Assembly: GCA_034231615.1 (NCBI GenBank)
Contig: CM067298.1
Span: 20,093,478-20,157,477 of the forward strand
DNA: 64,000 nucleotides
Reading direction: 5' to 3'
From: Meghimatium bilineatum
Taxonomy: Eukaryota; Mollusca; Gastropoda; Stylommatophora; Philomycidae
Part shown: positions 1-10,851 of the stretch, piece after piece
How positions within the stretch are numbered: the first letter of the stretch is position 1
How the letters are laid out: every line of letters begins with the position of its first letter
Program-made: the position numbers and the translations under genes
The notes under the pieces: generated by a model
What the model was told of the DNA's origin: nothing
What the model saw: the letters and a program-made list of their open reading frames with translations, nothing else
Database searches by the model: none

Positions 1-394
1 TAAATCTATTGTTAACATAAACTGTGTTCTGTCATAGAAGAAAATCTCAAACTAAACTGCAATTGGAACACTTCATTATTGATTGGTCTATTTCATCCAC
101 ATAAAAGTGTCAGCTGTTACGTACTTGCACAGTTATTCAGAATATAAGAATAATTTCTGTCTAAATCAAAATTCATCTGTTTTCTGTTTTGTTGACTTCT
201 GCATTCTTTCTCAAAATCCTGTTTGTTAGGATCCAATCATAGAACAGAATACTTTTGTGACATGGTTTACAGCTTTGTTGCAAATCTGAACTATTTTGTT
301 CTGCACATCTGACTTCAACATGTGTTTGGTTGACTAAGAACTCTTATTCTTAGCTGAATGAAATAATTTGAAACCAAAGAGAGTCCAAGGTCAA

Positions 395-660
395 TACAAC
401 CTCAGGAAATAGGTCTTCTTTCCTTCCTCTTTTACCCTTTTTGGGTGTCGAGGGAGATACAATGTTCTTGTTCTCGCTTTTCTGGCAGTTTCATATGTTA
501 TTTGGTGATCGTGTAATGTCTCTTTGATGTTGTCGATCCAGCGTACTCTAGGTCTACCCCTGGCTCTTCTTTCTGCTTCTCCTCTCTTCATATATGCTTT
601 ATAAACTAATGAATCGCACAGAATTCTTTCCAGATGACCAAACCATTGTATCTGTTGGTT
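395..660 (-). pseudogene. LINE ORF2 C-terminal fragment
   Basis: The minus strand reads RGRPRVRWIDNIKETL, preceded in another frame by IQWFGHLERIL. This is the post-RT C-terminus of endonuclease/RT-type LINEs, with the usual spacing. It is 5' truncated and frameshifted. Confidence 0.75.
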
Positions 661-974
661 TTATTATACAGGATTATACAGGAAATAGGTACCGGTATAA
701 TATTTAGAAAATAGAGTTTACCATCTTGATGTTATCCACTTCAACTTTAGCTTTATGTCAGCTAATGTTGGTCATTGAAAAATATAGTCTTGGCAATGTA
801 TCTATCGCCCATAAAACTCAACAATGTCTCTGCAGAGGGATGTTGCTGAGGCTAGGCTCTTTACCATAATTTGAACAGCATTTAAACAAAAGCCAGCAGA
901 TGCTATAAAACTTTACATGAAAGTTGATTCAAGTTGTGTAGAAATATTAAACTCATGTACTTGTATTATTTCAG

Positions 975-1038
975 CTTCCAGCACTGTATGCTATACGCTG
1001 ACACCCCATATTCCAGAGCCAGTGATTATTAATGCCAA
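975..1038 (+). CDS. AP5B1: AP5B1 exon (first in window)
   Basis: The acceptor is a pyrimidine-rich tract ending TTATTTCAG at 974, and the donor is GTATGT at 1039. The exon starts with two bases completing a codon, then 20 codons including TPHIPEPVIINA, and ends with AA, which pairs with the first A of the next exon to give Lys. The other two frames contain stops. The exon upstream must end with one base of a split codon and lies outside the window. Confidence 0.75.
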
Positions 1039-4000
1039 GTATGTGCCTGCATTATACCTGAGTTCGTCAGTTTAATTTGTAGAATCTACACTTCCTTTAT
1101 TTGGATTTATTTACTGTTATCGCATTTTCTTTATTGCTTTATGTGTTTATTGTCTTTATCTTGTTGTAGCTTGAATACCATAACCACTTCCATAGCCATG
1201 GCAGTGAGAGTTTAACCTTCAGCACACTCTCGGCGGTGGTCACAGCCAACGGGTGCCTTTCCGTATACATGATAAATACTACATAAAGTACAAAGGTTAC
1301 TATTAAAGCCTAACTGTCAATGTAAAAAATAAATAATTAGCAATAAACAAAAGAACAGGGACTTTTTTTCTCAAGAAACACATAAACATTGAACAAGAAA
1401 CATCAAATTGTAAATGATTATTAGGAAACATCCTTCTTACAGAAAGACGCTCCAAGTAATGAAAAACACGCTCAAATAATTGTTGAATTAAGTGCGTTCA
1501 AAATGATTGCACACCATTGACACACAGAAATTCCCATAAATTCAAGGAAATGGGATACCAAAAGTGATACCAAAAGTCAAAATCACCTAAGGTGATAAAG
1601 AACAAAGGAAAATCACATTTTCATCTAGTTATGAAATACTAGGCCTGGGTATATAGAATAATTTTATCATGGACACAACACATCAAACAAGTATACATGA
1701 GCTGCTGGTGTTCAAAAGTAAAGCTAATAAAAGCAACACTGTTTTCTTTCCATGCATGTTGTAAGAAATGACTAAGAAGGTTATGTGGTAGAGTTGGCTG
1801 TCACATTCCATATAGGGTCAAAGTGACCCAGTAGTCATGCTGAAGTCAGATGTGTGGAAGGTGCAAATATTGCAGCAAAGCTGTAAACCATAATACAACA
1901 CATTCCATTCTCTGGACTACATCCTGCAAACCTGCAGGAGTATGAGAATGAATGCAGAAGAAGAGGAAGTCGATAAAGCTATTTCACTGAAATTTCCAAG
2001 ATTATATTTTGTGCATCTGTTAATTAATGCCATAAAACTGGAGTCTTATAAATTTACAAAATTAAATCATAGAATTGTCAGGTTTATTTTCATGAAATGT
2101 AATAAATGTGTTTTCTGTTTTAGAGCTGTCTTTGGTTTTGATAAAGCAACATATGAGTGTGAACTGACTCCTCTCAAGTTTACATTGCAAGATTTTCTTA
2201 TTCCATTTCCTTGGCACAAATTTGACATCTCAGACAAACAACAGTTTTTCAATTTGCATTGGAATAATTATACAGAAAAGTCTCGAGGAAAGAAGTAAGA
2301 ATAACTTTGATATTAACTCTTTTGCTACATGGCATATTTTAGTCGATCCACAGGCTGTGAAAATACAGAAAATGCTACACCTGTGCCTATGTCACCCAGA
2401 CCTGGTCTATCAAATTCCTTAAAGCCACCTTCACCATTTAGGAGAGTTTCACATGTGTGTCACGTAACATCATCAATGCCATTGTTGTGCCATGACATAT
2501 ATAGGTGAAACTGGAAGGATTCTGTGAACATCCGATTCTGTGAACATCTGTATAGCATCAAAAACCATTTGGGTTATCCTGTGGACACCTACTTCAATGG
2601 CTTGGGCCATTTAGGTTACGGCCATTAAGCCGTGCTTCTCTGAAGACCGGACCCTCTTGCGCTTGAGAACTGCTACATTTACCAATATGATACTCTTAAG
2701 CCCTATGTCATCAATGAGCGCCTGTCTCATGAATAATTCTTGTTCCATAATTTCTCTCTCTGTTTCGTGTCATATGTTTGTAGTAATTTTTGTATATTCC
2801 TTGCCTAGTATTGTTTCATATCTTCTGGTCTATCTACAGTGCACATGATCATGTGAACATCTATAATTCTTACTATTCGTTTTCTGTTGTATGTTTCATT
2901 TTTTTTCTTTATAAAGACCTTTTGGTTGAAACATCGATTTGTGTGTATTATGTGTGTCTTGAGTGATTAGCAAAACTTCATTACCCTGTTCCTGGATTTA
3001 CCACTGGCTAAATCTGGGATTAAACTGCATCTTTTTTAACGTTAGGCATGCTGTGTTTACAATTACGTAATTTCTCTCCTGCCGCTGACTGCAGCGGAAT
3101 TAGTTTTTGGAAATGTTATGCAATCATTGGTGACTGTTTTGAAATCGTGATAACTTTTTTTGTTATTACAAATATTTAAATAATATTTGCACATATACCG
3201 GTAAATAAAGAATTAAATTAATCATCTATTGCCATTTTAACAATAGAAACAGGAAGTTAGATGAAATGTCTACTTTATTTGGCCGAAACATTCTGTCAAA
3301 AATTACCAATCTAGCTTTTTTCGTTTGGATTCGAGTTTGATGGACTGGATGGCGGATTTCGCCTTCTGCAATCAAGATATGACACAATTTGGGCGAAATA
3401 TATCACCTGAATTGTAAACACTTCGTACTAAAGGTTAAAGCACACCAGATATTTACTGTGTTCATTAATTTACAGCACATCAGATGTTAGGCATGCTGTG
3501 TTTACAATTACATAATTTCTCTCCTGCCTCTGACTGCTGCAGAATTCGTTTTTGAAAATGTTATGCAATAGTTGATGACTGTTTTGAAATCACGATAACT
3601 TTTTTTGTTATTACAAATATTTAAGTAATATTTGCACATATAAATAAAGAGTTAAGTTAATCATCTATTGCCATTTTAACAATAGAAACAGGAAGTTAGA
3701 TGAAATGTATAATTTATGTTGCCAAAACATTCTGTCAAAAAATTACAAATCTAACTTTTTTCGTTTGGATTTGAGTTTAACGCACTGGACGGCGGATATC
3801 ACCTTCCGCAATCAAGATATGACACAATTTGGGCGAAATATATCACCTGAATTGTAAACACAGCATGCTAAAGGTTAAAGCACAGCAGATGTTTACTGTG
3901 TTAAATACAATATTGTACATTAAAGGTTTAATGTGTTAAATATATAGCACATCAAATGTTTAATGTGTTAAGTATATTATAGCACATCAGATGATGTTAA

Positions 4001-6434
4001 CTGTGTTAAATACAATATTGTACATCAGATGTTTACTTTTAAATATATTATAGGAAATGAGCTACTATTTTCCTATATACTTTACTATATAATAATATAT
4101 TTTATTGTGTACTCTTTCTTTCCTGTTATCAGCAGTGTTGATATAGTAAATTAGTATGATAGATTGATAGATATTCAGTTTCATCTGTGTACATGAATTG
4201 TTATCATTAAAAATATTGAATAAACTGCAGTGTTAATATGTATTGAAAACTCTTCCAGTATGGGAATAGAATCAGTGAAAGTTCTGAAGTGTAGCCGTCA
4301 GTCACTTATAGATGCTTGGGGAGAGGCATTGATAAGTTGTGGTAAGCATTGACTTTATTTGTTTTTTTCAGGATTTCTTATTGAAATTTTTTTTGCATAC
4401 TAGATTCAAACATTTAGTAGAAATACATGTCAGACAGTCTGTTGTTTTTGCAATTTTAATACAGTCTCTTCTTAGGTGAATCTGAAGACAGTCTGTTGTT
4501 AGGCGAATCTGAAGATAGTCTCTTCTTATGTGAATCTGAAGATAGTCTCTTCTTATGCGAATCTGAAGACAGTCTGATGTTAGGTGAATCTGAAGACAGT
4601 CTGTTGTTAGGCTAATCTGAAGGCAGTCCATTGTTAGGCTAATCTGAAGACAGTCTGATGTTAGGCAAATCTGAAGGCAGTCTGTTGTTAAGCAAATCTG
4701 AAGGAAGTCTGTTGTGGTTTAACCTGAAAACAGTCTCTTCTTCTTCTGCGTTCGCTCTCTTGTAACCACAACAAATAAATCTTGTGATTTTTGCTGGGGA
4801 GCGTGAAGTACATTGTACTGCTAGTCCACAGTTGGACTGTGTTATTTTTGCTTTGGTTGACTCACTTTGTGGCCTGGACATCCGAGGCCCAGCACATCTG
4901 TTTTCATTATGCCTTTAATTTGGGTAGTGTTCTTCCCTAGCCTGTGACAGCCTGTCTATCTGTTGACGAGTGTGCGGGTGTATAATGGCTCTTCACCAAG
5001 ATGATTGTAATTTATGTCTGTCTCGCACGAGGTGTTCCACAGTCAGTGAACTTGCCTCATATAATTGGATGTTCTGTTGTGCCCATCGGGGTACTGAACT
5101 TTTTTTCATCGAGCAAAAACAAACAACAGCCTCTCAGATTTTAGAAAATGCTCAATGGATTGCTACTTCTTTTCTTTTTTTGCTTAATTACCGCCTACAA
5201 GACACAAAAAGGCTATACATACATACTAATATATATTTAGAGAATAATAGTAATGAGATTGACAAGGAGGCAATGGAGAAAACGTATCATCTTCGGGAAG
5301 ATTTGAAGAAGCCCCAAAACCAAAAAGCTGAATGGGACACAGAGAGTGTACACTCTTATGTGGCATATGCTGCTGGCGGGGTGCTGCAGATTAATAAAGA
5401 ATCAAGGCTCTACCACTAACAAATTCATGTAGAGAACATGTAAGGACAGCCTTGAGAATGCTATAGCTTCTATCAAGTCACTCTGGTTAATGTTAGCATC
5501 AGTGACATATATTTAAACTTGCATGGTTTGAACATGTATGCCGACATGATTCCTTGTCAAAGATTATACTACAGGATACAGTCAAAGGTGGAAGAAGCAG
5601 AGGAGGACAAAGAAAATCATGGACAGACAATATCAAGGACTGGACAGGTCAAGATTTTTCTTCACTCATCTTTGTTGTTGAAGATAGAAATTGCTGTAGG
5701 ACTTTGTGTGTTGATGCATCCAATGTGGTACCCCTATGAGCCTGACAGTTTATGAGGTTATAGATAGATATGACTCTCATACGAAATTTAATCTTCTGTT
5801 TCATTCTGGACTATCTGCTGTAAGTTGTGTCATCTCATTACTCTCGTACAAATTTTAGTCTTCTGTTTCATTCTGGACTATCTGCTGTAAGTTGTTGTGT
5901 CATCTCATTACTCTCGTACAAATTTTAGTCTTCTGTTTCATTCTGGACTATCTTCTGTAAGTTGTGTCATCTCATTACTCTCGTAAAAATTTTACTCTTC
6001 TGTTTCATTCTGGACTATCTGCTGTAAGTTGTGTCATCTCATTACTCTCGTACAAATTTTACTCTTCTGTTTCATTCTGGTCTATCTGCTGTAAGTTGTT
6101 GTGTCATCTCATTACTCTCATACAAATTTTACTCTTCTGTTTCCGTACAAATTTTACTCTTCTGTTTCATTCTGGACTATCTGCTGTAAGTTGTTGTGTC
6201 ATCTAATACCCTGTACTAGATATTAAAGATTCAAACTACTGATTGAACATTTTTGTGTACAATTCTACAGCTGAAGAACGTAAGGATGTAGATGACTACC
6301 TGTTTTACCTGCCTCCACGGTTTCACCTTTTGTTCCACATTCAGACCCGGACCACAGACCTGGTTGCACAAATAGCTTCAGACTATTGGCCAGTATTAGG
6401 TTACATTGATGAGTATTTAGAAAATCTGGTTTAA
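975..6434 (+). CDS. AP5B1: AP-5 adaptor complex subunit beta-1, C-terminal part (four exons)
   Basis: Joined exons 975-1038, 2124-2294, 4259-4341 and 6271-6434 encode the last ~160 residues and the stop codon. AP5B1 is the large beta subunit of the AP-5 adaptor, which works with SPG11/SPG15 at late endosomes in endosome-to-Golgi retrieval (known of the family). The reading shows marks I associate with the AP5B1 C-terminal appendage: FTLQDFLIPFPW, then YLPPRFHLLF, then the end SDYWPVLGYIDEYL; the human protein has equivalent segments (DLFLPFP, LPP..LLLR, TDDW.VLPL..YL) in the same order. All three intron phases agree (2, 2, 1) and all junctions are GT-AG. The 5' exons lie upstream of the window. 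Introns hold a PLE, two MITEs and minisatellites. I recognise the family with good confidence from memory; no database search was run. Confidence 0.85.
1795..1970 (+). repeat. Interspersed short repeat, family F
   Basis: This copy ends with GAGAATGAATGCAGAAGAAG. The same ~150-180 bp sequence recurs at 6705-6790, 7015-7175, 23980-24165, 40935-41115, 45440-45570, 47390-47500 and 49722-49900 on both strands. Shared blocks include CATTCTCTGGACTACATCC and GAGAATGAACGCTGAAGAA. It is SINE-like in size; no clear tRNA boxes are seen. Confidence 0.6.
2124..2294 (+). CDS. AP5B1: AP5B1 exon, appendage core
   Basis: The acceptor TTCTGTTTTAG ends at 2123 and the donor GTAAGA is at 2295. One base plus 56 codons plus two bases. 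The exon carries FGFDKATYECELTPLKF and the conserved-looking FTLQDFLIPFPW, typical of the beta-sandwich-to-platform region of the AP5B1 appendage. An open reading continues upstream into the intron to a methionine at 1942, but that extension falls in an interspersed repeat and is not coding. Confidence 0.85.
2330..2970 (+). mobile_element. Penelope-like element, 3' part with GIY-YIG domain
   Basis: The decayed frames read YTCAYV..., then ATFTI*ESFTCVSRNI, then TYIGETGRIL (the GIY-YIG nuclease core) and RFCEHLYSIKNHLG...TYFNGLGH, the usual order at the C-terminus of Penelope-type retroelements. The 3' UTR ends with AAAGACCTTTTGGTTGAAAC, a degenerate form of the motif repeated at other PLE ends here. 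It lies in AP5B1 intron 2. Frameshifts and stops make it dead. Confidence 0.75.
3042..3431. mobile_element. MITE family 2, copy 1
   Basis: It starts TTAGGCATGCTGTGTTTAC and ends in a diverged inverted copy (GTAAACACTTCGTACTAA). It is about 390 bp, noncoding, and nearly the same as copy 2 at 3487-3871. The pair sits in AP5B1 intron 2. Confidence 0.6.
3487..3871. mobile_element. MITE family 2, copy 2
   Basis: The left end TTAGGCATGCTGTGTTTAC is matched by an inverted right end GTAAACACAGCATGCTAA, giving terminal inverted repeats of about 20 bp with one indel. The element is 385 bp and has no coding capacity. Left and right flanks are AT-rich, so a TTA or TAA duplication cannot be resolved. Confidence 0.7.
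3872..4060. repeat. Degenerate tandem repeat of ~40 bp
   Basis: The units are built on AGCACATCAGATGTTTA and TGTGTTAAATA. Similar half-units lie between the two MITEs (3432-3486), so the MITEs appear to have inserted into, or been duplicated with, this array. Confidence 0.5.
4259..4341 (+). CDS. AP5B1: AP5B1 exon, short
   Basis: The acceptor CTCTTCCAG ends at 4258 and the donor GTAAGC is at 4342. The exon is 83 bases: one base completing Asn, 27 codons and one base. It encodes VKVLKCSRQSLIDAWGEALI, an amphipathic platform-like segment. It is too short to be seen as an open frame on its own and was found by phase matching between its neighbours. Confidence 0.75.
4455..4735. repeat. 27-bp minisatellite
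   Basis: About ten units of TTAGGTGAATCTGAAGACAG plus seven bases. It lies in AP5B1 intron 3, ~115 bp after a splice donor. Because 27 is a multiple of three, it produces a spurious repetitive minus-strand frame. Confidence 0.8.
4738..5170 (-). mobile_element. CAAA-tailed element, diverged partial copy
   Basis: It shares TAGCCTGTGACAGCCT, the CGAGGTGTTCCACAGTCAGTG block and the GCCCATCGGGGTACTGAAC block, in the same order, with the copies at 18314-19390, 27646-28974 and 41398-42505. It is older and truncated at its 5' end. The element's own orientation, taken from its tail, is minus. Confidence 0.6.
5480..5765 (+). pseudogene. LINE ORF2 C-terminal fragment
   Basis: Reads WFEHVCRHDSLSKIILQDTV, then GQRKSWTDNIKDWTGQ and DASNVVPL before a stop. 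This is the extreme C-terminus of an RT-type LINE, followed by a short GATA-rich tail. The same end occurs at 61300-61515. Confidence 0.7.
5770..6205. repeat. 67-70 bp minisatellite
   Basis: About six units containing CTTCTGTTTCATTCTGGACT and CTGTAAGTTGTGTCATC. It ends about 65 bp before the terminal AP5B1 exon. Each unit carries CTGTAAGTT, a splice-donor-like sequence. Confidence 0.8.
6271..6434 (+). CDS. AP5B1: AP5B1 terminal exon with stop codon
   Basis: The acceptor AATTCTACAG ends at 6270. The split codon G+CT gives Ala, followed by 53 residues and TAA at 6432-6434. It contains YLPPRFHLLFHIQ and SDYWPVLGYIDEYLENLV, the C-terminal signature of the family. The upstream methionine of the open frame (6243) is intronic. 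A possible polyadenylation signal lies about 250 bases downstream. Confidence 0.85.
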
Positions 6435-6685
6435 TTATTGCTTATTATATAAGTGGAAATATAAAAATTGCATGGAAGAATGAGGAGTGTGCTTAACCAG
6501 TGATCCATAGGAACCATCGGTGTACAGTAGACATCTGCTGGGGAATACTCTGCACCTGTTGGTTTATCAGAAGTGCAATAACAAAAGTTTATTACCAACA
6601 TTATTGTGATATAGATTTCTTAGAATTTTCCATCCTAAATGAACTTATTCTATTTCTACTCAAGCAAGTACAGTGTATTTGTACA

Positions 6686-6691
6686 AATAAA
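6686..6691 (+). promoter_or_regulatory. Putative polyadenylation signal of AP5B1
   Basis: AATAAA lies 252 bases after the AP5B1 stop codon and is the first canonical hexamer downstream. It sits just before a copy of an interspersed repeat. It is consistent with a 3' UTR of about 270 bases, but AATAAA is frequent by chance in AT-rich DNA. Confidence 0.35.
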
Positions 6692-7014
6692 AAAGAATCT
6701 CCTTTCTCTAGATGGCATCCTTCTGGGATTATAGTGGAGCATAGTTACACTATGAAAAAATCCAGTAATAGTTTGAGAATGAATGCTTAACTCTTAAAAT
6801 ATGAGATACCTCTTGAAGTGGATCTTCATTGTTCCTATTTTAACTATAATTATTTATAATGTGACTTTAAATAGTAGTTTTTTACAACGCAACTCGCAAC
6901 TCGTAAAACATGTGTTTAGGTTGTGTATACTAAGTGTTAAAAAACAAGATGATAAGAGTAATATTGAGAATAAGAAGTAGGCAAATTAAATAATAACGTG
7001 ACACTATTTGTTTG

Positions 7015-7175
7015 TTTAGCTCATTCTCAAACTCCCACTGGATCTCTCTTGTAGCAGGACTATGGTCCTACTAGATTTCCAGCACGATGTACTCCAGAGA
7101 ATGGATATGTGTTGTGTCGCCGTTTTATTTGTGGCAATGAACCAACACATCAGACTTCAGTGTGGTACTATTTGA
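7015..7175 (-). repeat. Interspersed short repeat, family F
   Basis: Minus-strand copy; shares CTCTCTTGTAGCAGGAC and CCTACTAGATTTCCAGCA with the copies at 23980 and 49722. Confidence 0.6.
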
Positions 7176-7179
7176 AGTG

Positions 7180-8520
7180 AGCAACCTGTGACATTGTTAG
7201 TGGTTGGTTAAGCAAGTATATTAGTCTCCATCCCTAGCCCTTTCATTTCCCTTAACTCATGCTCCACTATCCTCTCTAAAGTATCCTCACTATCTTCTAT
7301 ATTTGTACAAGACAAGTGAAATGTCAGCAAAATCTAGGGTTATTTTAAGCAAAATATACCTCTTATGGTGAGTTATGCTGCTTTCAACCATGGAAGTGAG
7401 AGACCAGAGATTTTAACCATAAAAAATTAGTTAAGGTTGTGTTAAAATCTGCATAGGAAGTAAGAGCTAATTGCTCGCAATTCCTAGGGTTCTCAAACAA
7501 AACAAACAACAACATGTATTTTAAAAGTCAACAATATTTATGTAGAGATTACTTTGTACATCAATGTAATATTTGGTTTTTGTAAATGAAAAATTGGTTT
7601 TCAAAATTTCTTTCTCTGTGGAATCTAGCATGTTATTTTCTCATGGTACAGTCGGTAGTCAAATCCCATTTTAACAACGTGCTCCAGTCAGATGAAATAT
7701 TTATTGAATAACACACATATACTAAATATAGTATAAGCAATAAAGAATACAAATAATTAGGGATTTTGAAAAGTGTTAAATATGGAAATTTATTATGAAA
7801 TGATACACTATAGAAGATTGCACTGTAGTATCTATGGATTTTATAAAACACTGTACAGTATTCATGGATATTTAACAAATTATGACCTGCATAGTATTTA
7901 TTTTATTTCAACTATATTGTTTAAATATTTCAGTGTTTAATTAGTTGTTATTGAAGTTGTCTTTACTTCTACAGTTGCAATTAATTTTCTGTTATCATTA
8001 TTACAATTTAAAACAATTCTTTCTCTTGATTGTAACTAGCAGTGTTGAATCTGATTTAATAACTTGATTTCTTTTCACATGCACTGTGTACATATTTCGA
8101 TAATCACTTTTTTATGTAGTTAGTTAATGACTAATATGTTCTCACTTCACCGTGCTCAACTGTAGAAATAATGGGAACACTGCTTATTGCTGTGGGGATC
8201 ATAAAGAAATATTACATTTTAAAAGGGGGATATGAACTACTGATCTGCTTGGGCCGCAGAAAGGTTATTGTATGAAATGACTTGTGATATATAAAATAAG
8301 ATAATATTTAAATGTGAATTCTCTTTATTTTGGACAAGATATAATAAAGTTACGCTATTGTGACATGCACAATAAAAGGTTAGAAAATAGGTCTCAGATT
8401 AACAATTATACCACCTGTAACCTTGGAGTAGGCACCCAAATACATTTAACACAAAAAAGCATTGGGGAGGGGACAAGTGAAAACCACTCTAATTAGTTCA
8501 CAATTATTTCATTTCAAATG
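7180..8520. other. No recognisable feature
   Basis: AT-rich sequence downstream of AP5B1. Both strands were read; only short random open frames were seen and no splice-bounded exon or repeat family could be supported. Confidence 0.5.
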
Positions 8521-8524
8521 AATT

Positions 8525-8770
8525 GTATATTTGACTGTCTGGTATCATTGTGTGTTTGACTGTCTGATATCATTGTATGTTTGACTGTGATATCATTGTA
8601 TGTTTGACTGTGATATCATTGTATGTTTGACTGTCTGGTATCATTGTGTGTTTGACTGTCTGATATCATTATATGTTTGACTGTGATATCATTATATCTT
8701 TGACTGATATAATTGTATGTTTGACTGTCTGGTATCATTGTATATTTAATTGTCTGGTATCATTGTATTG
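8525..8770. repeat. 21-25 bp minisatellite
   Basis: About ten units of TGTTTGACTGTCTGATATCA with variable length (21 or 25 bp). Confidence 0.75.
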
Positions 8771-8964
8771 TGTACATGCATTATAAAATGATTATTTTAT
8801 TTATTTGCTATATAATAATTGAAATATATCCTGTACAGGATCATACTTGCTAGTACATATTTTCTATATTTTGTACAGAATTTACTCAGGTTTCTTTATT
8901 TTCAGTGATCGTATACTCAGGTTGTATTGCATACACTTGTATTGTATTGTACTCTTTATAGCTA

Positions 8965-9030
8965 GTTAATTCATCATCATGACACCATGGACAAGTCCAT
9001 AGGTGAACCAATCTCATATTCAGTATGTCC
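8965..9030 (-). mobile_element. RNase H-type LINE, 3' end fragment
   Basis: The block containing TGGACAAGTCCATA matches the 3' coding end of the LINE at 25098-25900 (the zinc-knuckle-like WTCPKC region). The adjoining 20-bp satellite begins immediately after it. Confidence 0.5.
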
Positions 9031-9770
9031 TTCAGCATGTGGTAACTGACTTCAGCATTTGGTAACCGACTTCAGCATGTGGTAACCGACTTCAGCATGT
9101 GGTAACCGACTTCAGCATGTGGTAACCGACTTCAGCATGTGGTAACAGACTTCAGCATGTGGTAACCAACTTCAGCATGTGGTAACCGACTTCAGCATGT
9201 GGTAACCGACTTCAGCATGTGGTAACCGACTTCAGCATGTGGTAACCGACTTCAGCATTTAGTAACGGACTTCAGCATGTAGTAACCGACTTCAGCATGT
9301 GGTAACTGACTTCAGCATGTGGTAACCGACTTCAGCATGTGGTAACCAACTTCAGCATGTGGTAACCGACTTCAGCATGTAGTAACCGACTTCAGCATGT
9401 GGTAACTGACTTCAGCATGTGGTAACCGACTTCAGCATGTGGTAACCGACTTCAGCATGTGGTAACCGACTTCAGCATGTGGTAACCGACTTCAGCATGT
9501 GGTAACCGACTTCAGCATGTGGTAACTGACTTCAGCATGTGGTAACTGACTTCAGCATGTGGTAACCGACTTCAGCATGTGGTAACCGACTTCAGCATGT
9601 GGTAACCGACTTCAGCATGTGGTAACCGACTTCAGCATGTGGTAACGGACTTCAGCATGTGGTAACTGACTTCAGCATGTGGTAACGGACTTCAGCATGT
9701 AGTAACGGACTTCAGCATGTGGTAACCGACTTCAGCATGTGGTAACCGACTTCAGCATGTGGTAATTGAC
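9031..9770. repeat. 20-bp minisatellite, 37 units
   Basis: The unit is TTCAGCATGTGGTAACCGAC. 740 bases make exactly 37 units with no length change; variation is by substitution only (CTGAC, GGAC, CAAC, AGTAAC variants). Confidence 0.95.
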
Positions 9771-10044
9771 TGTTCCGGTTCTATAGACAACTCTTCTTTT
9801 GATGCATATATGCTGTTCGTTTCTTGCAACACTCACTTCATTCCCAGGTCCTGCATTCTAGCTGTAGACATGGAAGACAAAATACACCCCATTTCATCTT
9901 CCAACCAGTTCAACTCCTTGATTCCATTTCACATATCATATATGATGGTACAACCACCAACACCTACAGTGATTCTATCAGACTTCCAGAGTATGCTGCG
10001 CAAGATATGAAAATGCATCATAAGAAACTAGTAGGATGATCTTT

Positions 10045-10235
10045 TCAGCAAAATCCAGAGCATCACATGAATCTACTGTCCTGGTCATGCAGGAGTCAGG
10101 GGCAGTGGAAGAACTGATACATTGGTGGGTAAAACTATAGTGGATGGCAAAATGATGAGAAGAGGCCTGCCAGAATTACTTAGAGCAGTCGTGGATACAA
10201 TACAGAATGTTGAAGAGGATCCATTCATGGTATGT
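10045..10235 (+). pseudogene. LINE RNase H fragment
   Basis: Reads CPGHAGVRGSGRTDTLVGK, the C-terminal RNase H motif of I/R1/Jockey-like LINEs, followed by GLPELLRAVVDTIQNVEEDP. It ends at the 24-bp satellite. The sequence 9780-10040 just upstream has an open frame I do not recognise. Confidence 0.65.
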
Positions 10236-10315
10236 AGTATTATTTTATTCATGGTCAGTAGTAGTCTAGTTTCATTCATGATCAGTAGTCTTGTTTCATT
10301 CATGGTCGTTTGCAT
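10236..10315. repeat. 24-bp minisatellite, outlying block
   Basis: Three to four units of the array found at 10852-11545, here separated from the main array by about 535 bp of unrelated sequence. Confidence 0.7.
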
Positions 10316-10851
10316 GATCAATGTTTTGAATCTTAAACTATTATTGACAGAAAACAAAAATGTTTACCATACCCCGTATCATGAATTTGAAACACTTGTG
10401 CTGCATATATATCAACTGAATTACCAAAATTAGTACTAGTATCACAATGCAAATTAACATTTTCAAAATCACTTCCTGAATCAGATAATGAATACTAGAA
10501 TTATCAGAGAAACTTTCTTCCAAATGTTTATAATTCTCAAATTCATTTAGTGTACGTTTCACCATAGTACTGTCTAGTCAAAATAGCTACACAACAAAAG
10601 GCCACCTGTGTCAATACACAGCACGCAGAAAGTAGTAATTATGCTTCCAAACGTGTGCAAATACAGAATTTCTATTGTTAAATGAACTCTAGACAGCTTT
10701 AACTAGCCAGTCTGAGTTTGTGAACACTTGGGGTGCTATCAGGGATAAATTATATCAATACATGGCCCATTGTTACTTAAGGAGATGTCAGCAAAATAGA
10801 GATAACTTTTCATCGTATCCTTAAGGATGCCTCCACAAGGAAGGGGGTAAT
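10316..10851. other. Non-satellite segment splitting a 24-bp array
   Basis: AT-rich segment between two blocks of the same satellite. It could be an insertion into the array; no inverted ends, tail or coding motif were found. Confidence 0.4.

Noticed and set aside
1942-2298. Single 118-residue gene starting at 1942
   Set aside because: The first part is interspersed repeat sequence; a splice acceptor at 2123 and phase matching show that only 2124-2294 is coding.
9031-9770. CRISPR-like regular array
   Set aside because: There are no unique spacers, the 20-bp unit is contiguous, and the genome is eukaryotic. The same applies to the arrays at 10852, 35580 and 52271.
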